A DNA stretch of 64,000 nt from Bin87 sp963692995 (GTDB lineage Bacteria; Chloroflexota; Dehalococcoidia; Lucifugimonadales; UBA3495), in contig OY843611.1 in the NCBI GenBank assembly GCA_963692995.1, positions 1,178,001 through 1,242,000 on the forward strand, read 5' to 3'. Made by a program: the position numbers and the translations under genes. Of this stretch, positions 17,820 through 26,048 are shown in pieces; position 1 is the first letter of the stretch; each line of letters begins with the position of its first letter. The notes below the pieces were generated by a model, which saw only the letters and a list, made by a program, of their open reading frames with translations, searched no databases and was not told the DNA's origin.

Positions 17820-19049
17820 ATGCTGAAGGATCGAATCCACGACGAACTGCTATCGCCGGAGAACTTGCGAAACCCGTATCCGTACTATGCGATGCTGCGG
17901 GAAGAAGCCCCGGTGTACTGGAACGCCAAGTTTGACACTTGGGTGGTAACGTCTTATCAGGCGGTGGTATGGGCGTTGCGCCATCCCGAACAATTCTCGT
18001 CCGAGGTGTTCCTGCGCGACGAGAAACCGCCCAGCCCGCCGATTTCGGAAGAGGACTTTCCCAAGTACAAGTTCAACTTGGACTATATGAACAACTGGTT
18101 CATCCGGCGCGACCGGCCCGACCACCTGCGGATGCGCCGCGCCGTTCACCCGGTGTTCAACCCCAAGTACATCGACAACCGTTTCCGGGCGATGGTGCAG
18201 AACATCATCCAGGACCTGCTGAAAGACTTTGATCCGGAAAGCGGCGAGATCGATGTGCTGAAAGACTTCGCCAACGCCATGCCAGTGCTGGTAATTGCCA
18301 ACTGGCTGGGCATGCCCGCGGAAGACCGGGAGTTCATTCGCACTCTGTCGCGACAGTTGCTATCCCTGGACCAAGAGTCCCCCGACCGGCATACCCGGGT
18401 GCATGAGGCCATCATCACGCTGAACGACTACGTGAATCCCCTGGTGGAAAAGCGCGTAAGCGAGCCGTCGGACGACCTGCTTTCCGTCCTGGCCATCGGA
18501 GAACGCGAGGGTGAACTGAACCGAGACGAGGTGCTCGGCAATACCCTGCTCCTGCTCATCGCCGGGCACCAGACCACCATCAACCTGGTGGGCAACGGGA
18601 CCATGGCGCTGATGAAGCATCCGGAGCAATGGAATATGCTCAAGGAGGACGACAGCCTGCTGGTGCGCGCCACCGAGGAACTGCTGCGCTACGACTCTCC
18701 CGTCAAGCGCGCTCCCCGCATCGCTCTGGAGGACATTGAGCTGGGCGGGCAGAAGATCCGCGAAGGCGAGAAAGTGATGGTCATCATCAACGCCGCCAAT
18801 CGGGACCCCATGGCCTTCGAGAACCCCGAAGACCTGGACATCACCCGCTACCCGAATCCCCACGTGGCCTTCGGCGGCGGCATCCACCACTGCCTGGGCG
18901 CCAACCTGGCCCGGCTCGAAGGACAAGAGGCCTTCCGCGCCCTGACACGCAAGTTCCCGCCTCTCCGGTTCGCCTCCGACCCGGACCGGCTGGAATACCA
19001 CAACCTGCTGAACATCCGCGGCGTGGTAAGTCTGCCGGCCGAGTGGTAA
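17820..19049 (+). CDS. cytochrome P450
   Basis: 409 residues, a soluble class I bacterial P450 (CYP107/CYP125-like size). The I-helix motif LLLIAGHQTT is at about 244-253 (AG-x-x-T oxygen-activation residues), the ExxR of the K-helix is EELLRY, and the heme loop FGGGIHHCLGANLA places the thiolate Cys at about residue 358. GAGG precedes the ATG. No ferredoxin or ferredoxin reductase gene is adjacent, so redox partners must come from elsewhere. Substrate is unknown; the flanking genes do not suggest a biosynthetic cluster. Confidence 0.95.
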   Translation: MLKDRIHDELLSPENLRNPYPYYAMLREEAPVYWNAKFDTWVVTSYQAVVWALRHPEQFSSEVFLRDEKPPSPPISEEDFPKYKFNLDYMNNWFIRRDRPDHLRMRRAVHPVFNPKYIDNRFRAMVQNIIQDLLKDFDPESGEIDVLKDFANAMPVLVIANWLGMPAEDREFIRTLSRQLLSLDQESPDRHTRVHEAIITLNDYVNPLVEKRVSEPSDDLLSVLAIGEREGELNRDEVLGNTLLLLIAGHQTTINLVGNGTMALMKHPEQWNMLKEDDSLLVRATEELLRYDSPVKRAPRIALEDIELGGQKIREGEKVMVIINAANRDPMAFENPEDLDITRYPNPHVAFGGGIHHCLGANLARLEGQEAFRALTRKFPPLRFASDPDRLEYHNLLNIRGVVSLPAEW

Positions 19050-19074
19050 GCATCCAACACCCCTGGCACGTGAT

Positions 19075-19107
19075 CCGTAGGGGCGGGTTTCAAACCCGCC
19101 CCTACGG
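19075..19107. repeat. perfect 16-1-16 palindrome, type A, between convergent genes
   Basis: CCGTAGGGGCGGGTTT, one C, AAACCCGCCCCTACGG. It extends the 7643-7667 copy by four bases on each side. It sits between the convergent P450 and regulator genes and could serve as a bidirectional terminator, although no T-run flanks it. Confidence 0.85.
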
Positions 19108-19132
19108 AATTTCACCCCACTGGCGGCGATGG

Positions 19133-19825
19133 CTAAGGCTCTACCATGCCGTATCCCACGTTTTTCACGGTGCGAAAATAGGTATCGCCGCCGATGTCCA
19201 GCTTGTACCGGAGACGGCGGATGTGGACGTCCACGGTGCGCGTACCCCCGATATTCTCCACTCCCCAAACGTTGGCCAGGAGCTGGTCCCTGGTGAAAAC
19301 TTTGCCCACGTTTTCCATCAGGAACAACAGCAGCTGAAACTCCAGCCAGGCCAGATCCACGGGCCGGCCGTTGGCGGTGACTTGGTAAGTAGTCGGGTTA
19401 AGGATAATGCCGCCGACCACCATGGATTCCGCCGACGCGGCGGAGCGTTCGTAACGACGAGCCAGACGGAGGATGCGTTTGATAAGTTCCGCCGGCGAGC
19501 ACGGCACCGCCACGAAATCATCGGATTCGTCGTAGATGTCCAGCGCGTCCAATTCATCGTCGGCGATACACCGCAGCACCAGGGGAGTCGCGTCGTCCCG
19601 GCGGAACGGAACGCCGTCGGAGTCGGGGGCCAGGAGCAGCACGGCCGGAGCAGCGGGGCCGTAATCCGATTCGGCATCGTAAGCCGGTTCCGGCCCCAGC
19701 AGTTCTATTGTTCCGGTGTCGGCGGCCGCGGCCAGGGCGCCTTGCAAAGTATCCCACCCACAACCCAGCATCAGTACGCGGGCCGACTGGCTGGTGGCTG
19801 TGTGGAGCCTAGGACGCATAGTCAT
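19133..19825 (-). CDS. PhoB/OmpR-type DNA-binding protein with degenerate receiver domain
   Basis: 230 residues from the ATG at 19825 (TTG at 19837 or ATG at 19819 are alternatives). The C-terminal ~100 residues are a clear winged helix of the OmpR/PhoB class: VDLAWLEFQLLLFLMENVGK, FTRDQLLANVWG, TRTVDVHIRRLRYKLD and TVKNVGYGM. The N-terminal half has the length of a receiver domain but lacks its landmarks: no acidic pair near the N-terminus, no LPxxDG phospho-Asp block (instead LLLAPDSDGVPF), and VPCSPAEL in place of the KP motif. It therefore probably responds to something other than phosphorylation. Three TTACG half-sites with 11-base spacing lie 82-108 bases upstream of its start. Confidence 0.85.
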   Translation of the reverse strand: MTMRPRLHTATSQSARVLMLGCGWDTLQGALAAAADTGTIELLGPEPAYDAESDYGPAAPAVLLLAPDSDGVPFRRDDATPLVLRCIADDELDALDIYDESDDFVAVPCSPAELIKRILRLARRYERSAASAESMVVGGIILNPTTYQVTANGRPVDLAWLEFQLLLFLMENVGKVFTRDQLLANVWGVENIGGTRTVDVHIRRLRYKLDIGGDTYFRTVKNVGYGMVEP

Positions 19826-19906
19826 GGCGATACCCAAATGCTGACGGCGTGAGTGTGGTGGTTGCCGCCGCTGGCCTCATATTGCAGCCTCCCGATTAAC
19901 CGATGA

Positions 19907-19933
19907 TTACGAACCCGTTACGCTTTTGTTACG
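19907..19933. promoter_or_regulatory. candidate OmpR/PhoB-type operator: three TTACG repeats, 11-bp period
   Basis: TTACG begins at 19907, 19918 and 19929, exactly one helical turn apart; the longer half-sites are GATTACG, CGTTACG and TGTTACG. OmpR/PhoB winged helices bind such head-to-tail 11-bp repeats. The site lies between the divergent regulator (start 19825) and aldolase (start 20081) genes. Confidence 0.55.
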
Positions 19934-20080
19934 CGACAATATTAATTCTCATCCAACGAAAGCGGATACTTGCCTTCCGAGCAGAGCGTGAGGCGCAACC
20001 CAGTGTTGACGATAGGCCCAACCGCGCATAGCATTCGCTCAAACATACCAGCGGGAATCGCTAGACAGGAGCACGGCACG

Positions 20081-20857
20081 ATGCGCGAAAACACCATGAA
20101 GCAAAAACTGGAGGCCGGTCAGCCGGTATTCGGCTCCATGATCACCTTCCCCTCGCCGCAAGTGGTGGAAATGCTGGGGTATCTCGGCTACGACTGGGTG
20201 TTGATCGACAACGAGCACGGCAGCATCACAGTTGACCTGGCGGAGGACATGATCCGAGCCGCCGAGTACTCGGGAACCGCGCCCATCGTGCGTCCGGTCG
20301 GCAACCGCCCAGAGATAATCGCGCCCTTCCTGGATCGGGGAGCTTGGGGCGTTCAGGTGCCCCACGTGAACACACCCGAGGAGGCGCGAGCGGCAGTCTC
20401 GGCGGTGAAGTATTTCCCGGAGGGCGAACGCGGCCTGTTCAGTGGCGGCCGGCCCGCCGAGTACGGTTTCAGCGGCGCCACGCCCGATTACGTGACCGCG
20501 GCCAACCGCAATACCCTGGTGTGCCTGATGCTGGAAGAGGTGGAAGCCATCGAGAATATTCCCGAGCTGATAAAAGTCCCCGGAGTGGACGTGTATTTCA
20601 TCGGCGCCGGCGACCTTTCACAAAGCATGGGCTACCCAGGCCAGCAGACCCACCCGGAGGTCCAGGCGCTGGTGGAGAAAGGCGTCCAGCAGATCGCGGC
20701 GGCCGGCATCACTGCCGGTTGCAGCTGCCCGGATAACCTGGTGCCTCACTACTTGGAATTGGGAGTGCGCTACTTCCATAATACTGTGGGCCGGCTGATC
20801 CAATCGGCCAGCGCGCAATACCTGAACACCATGCGGGAAGCAGCCGCCAGCTTGTAA
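20081..20857 (+). CDS. HpcH/HpaI-family aldolase
   Basis: 258 residues from the ATG at 20081, chosen for AGGAG nine bases upstream; the frame is open from 19970. Class II metal-dependent aldolase of the 2,4-dihydroxyhept-2-ene-1,7-dioate / 2-keto-3-deoxy-L-rhamnonate type, cleaving 2-keto-3-deoxy acids to pyruvate and an aldehyde. Motifs: GYDWVLIDNEHG (metal Glu region), VRPVGNRPEIIAPFLDRGAW, QVPHVNTPEEA, GERGLFSGGRPAEYG, LMLEEVEAIENI (metal Glu) and FIGAGDLSQSMGYPG. The real substrate is unknown. It may be controlled by the divergent regulator at 19133. A small gene of unknown function follows 44 bases later. Confidence 0.9.
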   Translation: MRENTMKQKLEAGQPVFGSMITFPSPQVVEMLGYLGYDWVLIDNEHGSITVDLAEDMIRAAEYSGTAPIVRPVGNRPEIIAPFLDRGAWGVQVPHVNTPEEARAAVSAVKYFPEGERGLFSGGRPAEYGFSGATPDYVTAANRNTLVCLMLEEVEAIENIPELIKVPGVDVYFIGAGDLSQSMGYPGQQTHPEVQALVEKGVQQIAAAGITAGCSCPDNLVPHYLELGVRYFHNTVGRLIQSASAQYLNTMREAAASL

Positions 20858-20901
20858 TTCAACGACGTAGCGCGTTTCCGCGCCAGACCAAGGAGCACAC
20901 C

Positions 20902-21483
20902 ATGACCACCCCCGTTGATCCCAATCAGGTTTGCCTGACCGGCGAAAACTCGTTCATCCGCCTGTCCCAGGAGGCCGGCGGCGAGCAGACCACCCGCACC
21001 AGCCACTGGCGCGTCCTCTGGTCGCCCGGCGGCGCGGGACACGTTCTGTTCCTCAAAAGCGCGGATTTGGAACGAGATCCGGTGCGCGTCTATTCGGACA
21101 ACATCGCGCTGACCCGCTATCTGCAAGAAGAAATCGAAAGTATGCTGTTCCCGGAGTTCGCCGACCCTAACCTGCCGGTGATCAACGCCCGGTTCCGTAG
21201 GTCGGGCGGCATCGACAGCGCCTACAACGAGACCGTCGCCGCGGCCACCGAGACGGTGGCGCTCAGCTGGCACGACTTCCTCACGCCTTTCGTGCTCAAC
21301 AACCCGGCCGGCCCCGAATCCGGCCGCACTCACGGCGTGTACAGCTGCTTCTTCCCGGCCCGCAGCGCCCAAATCACGGTGGGCGACCGGGCATTGAGCG
21401 GGGTTGTGTCATTGGAATCCCGCGGCCCGGCCCAGAGCAGCGCTGCCTGCATCGCCTGGTCGGAGACGTGGGTGAAGCCCTGA
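20902..21483 (+). CDS. conserved-looking protein of unknown function
   Basis: 193 residues with AAGGAG about eight bases before the ATG, downstream of the aldolase gene and probably co-transcribed. No motif that I recognise. It looks like a soluble, mainly beta protein: repeated short hydrophobic strands (GHVLFLKSADL, AQITVGDRALSGVVSLES) and many aromatics (SHWRVLWSPGG, SWHDFLTPFVLNN). No signal peptide, no membrane span, two cysteines near the C-terminus. Its gene ends nine bases from the convergent halogenase gene. A role in the same sugar-acid or lactone pathway as the aldolase is only a neighbourhood guess. Confidence 0.7.
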   Translation: MTTPVDPNQVCLTGENSFIRLSQEAGGEQTTRTSHWRVLWSPGGAGHVLFLKSADLERDPVRVYSDNIALTRYLQEEIESMLFPEFADPNLPVINARFRRSGGIDSAYNETVAAATETVALSWHDFLTPFVLNNPAGPESGRTHGVYSCFFPARSAQITVGDRALSGVVSLESRGPAQSSAACIAWSETWVKP

Positions 21484-21492
21484 CGCCCGACG

Positions 21493-23073
21493 CTAATTCA
21501 CCACGTCGATAGCGCCGTCAACGTACAGTATCTCCAACGCCTGCGTGGCCATCTGTTCCACCTGGCGACGAGCGGCCGGCTCCAGGCCATCGCATAGAGC
21601 AGCGATGGACGAGGCCGCACTTTCGCCGGCGCCCAGACCATGCAGCAGTCGGGCAACCAGGCCGCTGCATGGCAAACCCTCCGGGTGCCCGTCGGTTACC
21701 AGTCCGTATCCCCAAACGAATTCGCCGTCGGACAGCACGGGTTGACGTTGCAACAGCACTCCATCGGCCAAGCGGAGGCCCGCGTCCCGTGGCAAACCTT
21801 GGCTTTGGCGTCGCTGGCGTTCCGACTCTACGGCAACTACGCTGTGATCGAAAGCCGCCGGCGCCAGGCCGTGAGACAGCACGGCGCGCTCGTAGCCCCG
21901 GGGCGGCTGGCCGGCCACCGCCTGGATGAATGACTGGCGCGGCGTCAGGGACGGGTCGTTATCCAACAGCCGGCGAGCCTCCCAGAAGTAGGAATCGGCG
22001 GTGCGGTTGCTGGAATAGAACAGCCGCGCCAACTCGCGGAAATGGTCGTACTCCTTGTAGTACAGTTGCTGGTACACCTGCCCCGCCGGGCCGGCCATGT
22101 CGGGGTCGGCCAGCGAGGATGCCACCGCGGCGGCGGCCAGTGTTGCCGAGGTCAACGCTAGATGCACCCCTGAAGAGAAGAGCGGGTCGATAAAGCAGCC
22201 GGCGTCCCCCGCCAGTATGTATCCCGGTCCGAACAGTGATTGGCAGCGATACGACCAGTCCCGCACCACTTCCGGCCCGGATACCAGCCGGGCCGACCCC
22301 AGCATCCGGCTCGCGCGCGGCGCGGCGGCAATCTGCGATTCCAGGAAACGGCGCGGGCCCAGCTGGCGTATGCCCTGCTGACCGCTTTCGGCGTCCACCA
22401 CTGCGCCTACGCTGGCCCAGCCGTCCCGCAGGGGGATGTTCCAAAGCCAGCCGTTGGGTTGGGACTCGATAAGGATGTTGCCGTCGTCGGGGCTGGGCAA
22501 ACGCTCCCCGCCTTTGTAGTAGGCGAACACAGCAAGGTTGCGGAAGAAGTCGTCCCATTGGCGCAAACCCAACTGCCGGGCCAGCAATCCGCCCTGTCCG
22601 CTGGCATCCACGACGAACCGGGCCTGGAGAACCGCCGCGCCGCAGCTGACGGCGACGGCGGTTCCGGCATCGTCGAATGTCACGCCGGTCGCCGCGCAGC
22701 CCTCGCGCACGTCAACGCCGGCGCGGCGGGCGTTGTCCAGCAGGATGGTGTCGAATTCGGGCCGCCACACCTGATACGAATGGGGGTTGCTGGCGTTGGT
22801 CTCGCTGAAATACCAGCTCCACGGCTCTCTATCGATGCCCCAAATCATCGTCGCGCCCCGTTTCACCACGAAGCCGGCCCGCTCCACTTCATCCAGCGCT
22901 CCCAAATCCCGCAGGATGGGAATGCTGGCCGGCAGCAAGGACTCGCCCACATGGGCGCGGGGAAACCGTTCCCGCTCCAGCAGCACGACGGGAAAACCGC
23001 GACGGGCCAGCAGCGTGCTGACGCAGGAACCGGCCGGACCGCCGCCTATGACTATGATGGGAGGACTTGGCAC
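21493..23073 (-). CDS. flavin-dependent halogenase-family protein
   Basis: 526 residues. The FAD-binding N-terminus is IIVIGGGPAGSCVSTLLARR with FPRAHVGESLLPAS, and the second FAD motif is ILAGDAGCFIDPLFSSGVHL. NGWLWNIPL at residues 207-215 contains WxWxIP, the signature that separates flavin halogenases from ordinary monooxygenases, and Lys71 in VVKRGATMIW is at the position of the halogenase active-site lysine. FSSGVHLA resembles the CmlS/CndH-type (variant B) halogenases that act on aliphatic or carrier-bound substrates. The residues after ~370 form a separate C-terminal region. No carrier-protein or NRPS/PKS gene is nearby; the gene starts 17 bases after the ThDP enzyme gene, so the two are an operon. 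Confidence 0.85.
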   Translation of the reverse strand: MPSPPIIVIGGGPAGSCVSTLLARRGFPVVLLERERFPRAHVGESLLPASIPILRDLGALDEVERAGFVVKRGATMIWGIDREPWSWYFSETNASNPHSYQVWRPEFDTILLDNARRAGVDVREGCAATGVTFDDAGTAVAVSCGAAVLQARFVVDASGQGGLLARQLGLRQWDDFFRNLAVFAYYKGGERLPSPDDGNILIESQPNGWLWNIPLRDGWASVGAVVDAESGQQGIRQLGPRRFLESQIAAAPRASRMLGSARLVSGPEVVRDWSYRCQSLFGPGYILAGDAGCFIDPLFSSGVHLALTSATLAAAAVASSLADPDMAGPAGQVYQQLYYKEYDHFRELARLFYSSNRTADSYFWEARRLLDNDPSLTPRQSFIQAVAGQPPRGYERAVLSHGLAPAAFDHSVVAVESERQRRQSQGLPRDAGLRLADGVLLQRQPVLSDGEFVWGYGLVTDGHPEGLPCSGLVARLLHGLGAGESAASSIAALCDGLEPAARRQVEQMATQALEILYVDGAIDVVN

Positions 23074-23090
23074 GGGCGATATCGGCTAGG

Positions 23091-24731
23091 CTAATAGTAC
23101 TGCGAAAACACCGGCTCTTCGCGGGTTATTATCTCCAGCACGCAGGGTTGACCCGTGGCTGAGATCTCCTTCGCCCGCTCGATGGCCGGGCCGACTTCGG
23201 CCGGGTCCGTCACGTGCTCCGCGTAAGCGCCCAGGGCCTCGGCCATGCGGGCGTACTCGCCGGTCACGTACTTGGCGCCGTAGCGTTCGGTGGCGATGGG
23301 GATGTTCTTTTCGTAGCCGCCCATGGCGCCGTTGTTGACGATGACCGTGATGATGCCCAGCTTCTCGCGGGCCGCCGTCTCGAAGTCGGTGCCGGCCATG
23401 CCCACCGCCACGTCGCCCATCAGGTTTACACAGGTCTTCTCCGGGAAGGCTGCCTTTGCGCCCATGGCGTAGCCCAGCCCGCTGCCCAGCTGGGTCGAGT
23501 TGCCCCAGCCGATGTAGCCGCGGGGCGTGGTGGCGGCGTAGAAGGGGACGATCTGGTCCCGGGGGTTTCCGGAGTCGTGGGTGACGATGCTGTTTTCCTT
23601 GTCCAGCCGGGCGTTGAGTTCGTACACGACGCGATAGGGGCTGATTGGCGCGTCGTTGCTGGACAGACGGGGCATCCACTCGGCCAGCCACTCCCGGCGC
23701 ACCCGGCGGATCTCCTCGGTGACGGACTGGTCACCGCGCCGGCCGTCCGCGCCCAAACGATCCTTCACTTCCTCGATCAGCTGGCCCAGCACCAGCTTGG
23801 CGTCGCCAACGATGATCTCCTCCAGCGGATACTCACCGTTGAGATCCTTCTCGTCGATGGTGGACTGGATGACGGTCTTGCCAGTCGGTACGGGGGCCGA
23901 GGCCAGGGTCTTTTGGAAACTGGTGCCGATGCCGAACACTACGTCGCTCTTGGCCAGGAACTCGCCCACCATCCGAGTGCCGGTATTGCCGCCGGTCCCC
24001 AAGGCCAGGGGATGGTTCTCGGGAAAGCCGCTCTTGCCCAGGGTGGTAGTCATGGTGGGCGCGTTGAGCAATTCGGCCAGTTCCACCAGCTCCGGCGTCG
24101 CCTCGGCGTACAGCGCCCCCTGGCCGGCGTAGATAACGGGCCGCCGGGCGTTGACCAGCAACTCAGCGACTCGGGACACGTCCCGGGGGTCGCCGGCAGA
24201 GCGGCGCTTGCGCTGGGGTTGGTAGATGAACTGTTCCTCGGAGATTTCGCCGGCCAGCACGTCGTTGGGCATTTCCACCAGTACCGGATAGGGCCGGCCG
24301 GTGCGCAGTTGGGTGTACGCTCGGCGCATCATCTCGGGTATGCGGTCGGTGTAGTTGGTAGAATTAGCCCACTTGGTAATGCCCTGGTAGTTGCGGGCGG
24401 CGTCGAAATCCGACGACATTCCGTGCCGGCGGGTGCCCGGATGGTTGGGCACCATCAGCAGCGGGGACGAATCGGCATAAGCCTGGGCCACCCCGGAGAA
24501 GGCGTTTTCAATCCCGGGGCCGCCTTGGACCAAGACCACGCCGTTCTTGTTGCCGTTGTTCACCCGGCTGTAGGCGTCGGCCATGTTGACGGCGGTGCGC
24601 TCCATACGGGAGATGATGGGGCGGATGCCGGCGGCGGCGCAGGCGTCAATCAGGATGTTGTTGGGGAAGCAGAAAACGACGTCCACCCCTTCCTGCGCCA
24701 GAATCGTAGCGAATGCGGTTTTGCCGTCCAT
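23091..24731 (-). CDS. thiamine-diphosphate-dependent enzyme (acetolactate synthase / decarboxylase family)
   Basis: 546 residues with the three-domain layout of the POX/AHAS family. N-terminal Pyr domain: RMERTAVNMADAYSRVNN carries the glutamate that activates ThDP. Central domain: RPVIYAGQGALYAEATPEL. C-terminal PP domain: LMGDVAVGMAGTDFETAARE ending in VNNG is the GDG-x(n)-NN Mg-ThDP motif, with GDV replacing GDG. The substrate cannot be read; acetolactate synthase, benzoylformate-, oxalyl- and sulfopyruvate decarboxylase relatives are all possible. No small regulatory subunit is adjacent, which argues against a housekeeping acetolactate synthase. First gene of a two-gene unit with the halogenase. 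Confidence 0.9.
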   Translation of the reverse strand: MDGKTAFATILAQEGVDVVFCFPNNILIDACAAAGIRPIISRMERTAVNMADAYSRVNNGNKNGVVLVQGGPGIENAFSGVAQAYADSSPLLMVPNHPGTRRHGMSSDFDAARNYQGITKWANSTNYTDRIPEMMRRAYTQLRTGRPYPVLVEMPNDVLAGEISEEQFIYQPQRKRRSAGDPRDVSRVAELLVNARRPVIYAGQGALYAEATPELVELAELLNAPTMTTTLGKSGFPENHPLALGTGGNTGTRMVGEFLAKSDVVFGIGTSFQKTLASAPVPTGKTVIQSTIDEKDLNGEYPLEEIIVGDAKLVLGQLIEEVKDRLGADGRRGDQSVTEEIRRVRREWLAEWMPRLSSNDAPISPYRVVYELNARLDKENSIVTHDSGNPRDQIVPFYAATTPRGYIGWGNSTQLGSGLGYAMGAKAAFPEKTCVNLMGDVAVGMAGTDFETAAREKLGIITVIVNNGAMGGYEKNIPIATERYGAKYVTGEYARMAEALGAYAEHVTDPAEVGPAIERAKEISATGQPCVLEIITREEPVFSQYY

Positions 24732-24859
24732 GTCATGCCTCCGTGCGACGCTTCCGGTGAATTCAGTGCGGCATTATACCACCGGGGGTTTGCGCCGGGT
24801 TTTGCAGAGATGGGCTGGCGCGGTTATCATGCCTGGCAACTAGAATCAGGAGGGACTAT

Positions 24860-25294
24860 ATGGCCGAATACATACCGTCAACCAGCGACTGGGTTCGGGA
24901 GCAGGTGGAGCTTTATGAGGGCAGCGGCGGAGCGGAGGGGACTACCCTGCGCGACACCGGCCTGCCCGTCATCATCGTCACCAACCGGGGCAACCGGACG
25001 GGGGCCATCCGTAAAACGCCGCTGATGCGAGTCAAGGACGGCGACAACTACGTGCTGGTCGGCTCACGGGGCGGCGCGCCAACCAACCCGGTGTGGGTGT
25101 ACAACCTCCGGGCCGACGCCAACGTAGAGATCCGGGACGAGGCTGAAGTGCACCCGATGCGGGCGCGGGAGGTTGAGGACGACGCGGAGCGGGCCCGCCT
25201 GTGGGCGGCGGCGGTCGCGGCGTTCCCGCCTTATGAAGAGTACCAGGGCCGCACCACGCGGAAGATCCCGATGTTCTTGGCCGAGCCGTCTTAG
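24860..25294 (+). CDS. deazaflavin (F420)-dependent nitroreductase-family protein (Ddn-like)
   Basis: 144 residues, AGGAGG seven bases before the ATG. The fold and motifs of the F420H2-dependent oxidoreductase family are visible: LPVIIVTNRGNRTGAIRKTP, YVLVGSRGGAPTNPVWVYN and ARLWAAAVAAFPPYEEYQGR near the C-terminus. The GSxGGAxxxPxWxxN loop binds the cofactor phosphate. Family members reduce quinones or nitro compounds using F420H2; the presence of such a gene suggests the organism makes F420. It lies alone, divergent from the ThDP enzyme gene. Confidence 0.9.
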   Translation: MAEYIPSTSDWVREQVELYEGSGGAEGTTLRDTGLPVIIVTNRGNRTGAIRKTPLMRVKDGDNYVLVGSRGGAPTNPVWVYNLRADANVEIRDEAEVHPMRAREVEDDAERARLWAAAVAAFPPYEEYQGRTTRKIPMFLAEPS

Positions 25295-25682
25295 AGCCTG
25301 TCGTCAAACTAATCTGTCCAGCGTCAATCCACAGCGTTCCGTCATTCCACAGCAGTTCCGTCAAGCTGCCGTACTTCCGTCATTCCCGCGAAAGCGGGAA
25401 TCCGGAATCGCCTGCCGTCGCAGAACGATGGGTTATAGAGGCGCCGGGGTTCCTGCTTTCGGGGCAATGACGGGATAAGTTGGCGGCACGCCTCAACGGG
25501 CATATATCAGCATTGTGTGCGAAATGTTGCCAAAGTCGTTGCTTGCGGCGTTGGTTGCAGGTATAGTGGAATGAGAATAAGTTGCGCCGGTCCACGTTCC
25601 TTGGGTATCGAAGTCACTGTGCCCGACGAAATCAGACCAAAAAGTGTGCATCGTGATTATCGATCCCGCCGGAGGATTAATT
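25295..25682. other. gene-free stretch with a type B palindrome and partial copies
   Basis: 388 bases. It contains the type B palindrome at 25382-25401 (ATTCCCGC-GAAA-GCGGGAAT) and several broken pieces of the same element just upstream (repeats of the type CCGTCATTCC and CGTTCCGTCATT). A GGAGG at its end is the ribosome-binding site of the zinc-ribbon gene. I see no other gene or RNA. Confidence 0.6.
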
Positions 25683-25994
25683 GTGGCTCTTTCCGATCTG
25701 ACCCTCGAGTGCAGCGATTGCGGCGCCGAGTTTATCTTTACCGTAGGCGAGCAGGAATTTTACGCCTCGCGCGGTTTCACCAACTATCCCAAGCGTTGTG
25801 TCTCGTGTCGCAATGCCCGTCGGGGTCAGCCCCGGGACGGCGGCGGCGGCGGCGGTGGAGACTACGGCGGCCCGCGAGAAGCCTTCCCCGTCGTTTGCAG
25901 CAACTGCGGCGCCGACGCTACGGTACCCTTCCGCCCCCGCGGCGACCGCCCGGTCTATTGCAGCGATTGTTTCAACCGGATGCGCGGTTCCTAG
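25683..25994 (+). CDS. small zinc-ribbon protein with two CxxC pairs in each half
   Basis: 103 residues from GTG at 25683, chosen because GCCGGAGGATTAATT places GGAGG seven bases before it. The first half (CSDCG, strand TFTVGEQEF-like, then CVSCR) matches the zinc-ribbon of the probable zinc-binding (zf-trcl) family; a Gly-rich linker (DGGGGGGGDYGG) follows; the second half has CSNCGADATVPF and VYCSDCF, a second four-cysteine ribbon. Proteins of this pattern are common in Chloroflexota and Dehalococcoidia and presumably bind nucleic acid or a partner protein, but no role is established. It lies 54 bases before the ubiD gene. Confidence 0.8.
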   Translation: MALSDLTLECSDCGAEFIFTVGEQEFYASRGFTNYPKRCVSCRNARRGQPRDGGGGGGGDYGGPREAFPVVCSNCGADATVPFRPRGDRPVYCSDCFNRMRGS

Positions 25995-26048
25995 CGCCGG
26001 AGTTCCGGCGTCCCTGGCCGGTACGGGCTCTGAGTTGGTTCAGCTGAG

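Noticed and set aside
23091..24731. Housekeeping acetolactate synthase large subunit
   Set aside because: No regulatory-subunit gene or other branched-chain genes nearby, and the substrate-binding segments are not diagnostic, so only the family call is kept.
23214..25025. 603-codon open frame antisense to the ThDP enzyme gene and overlapping the F420-type gene
   Set aside because: No recognisable motif; two well-supported genes occupy the region.
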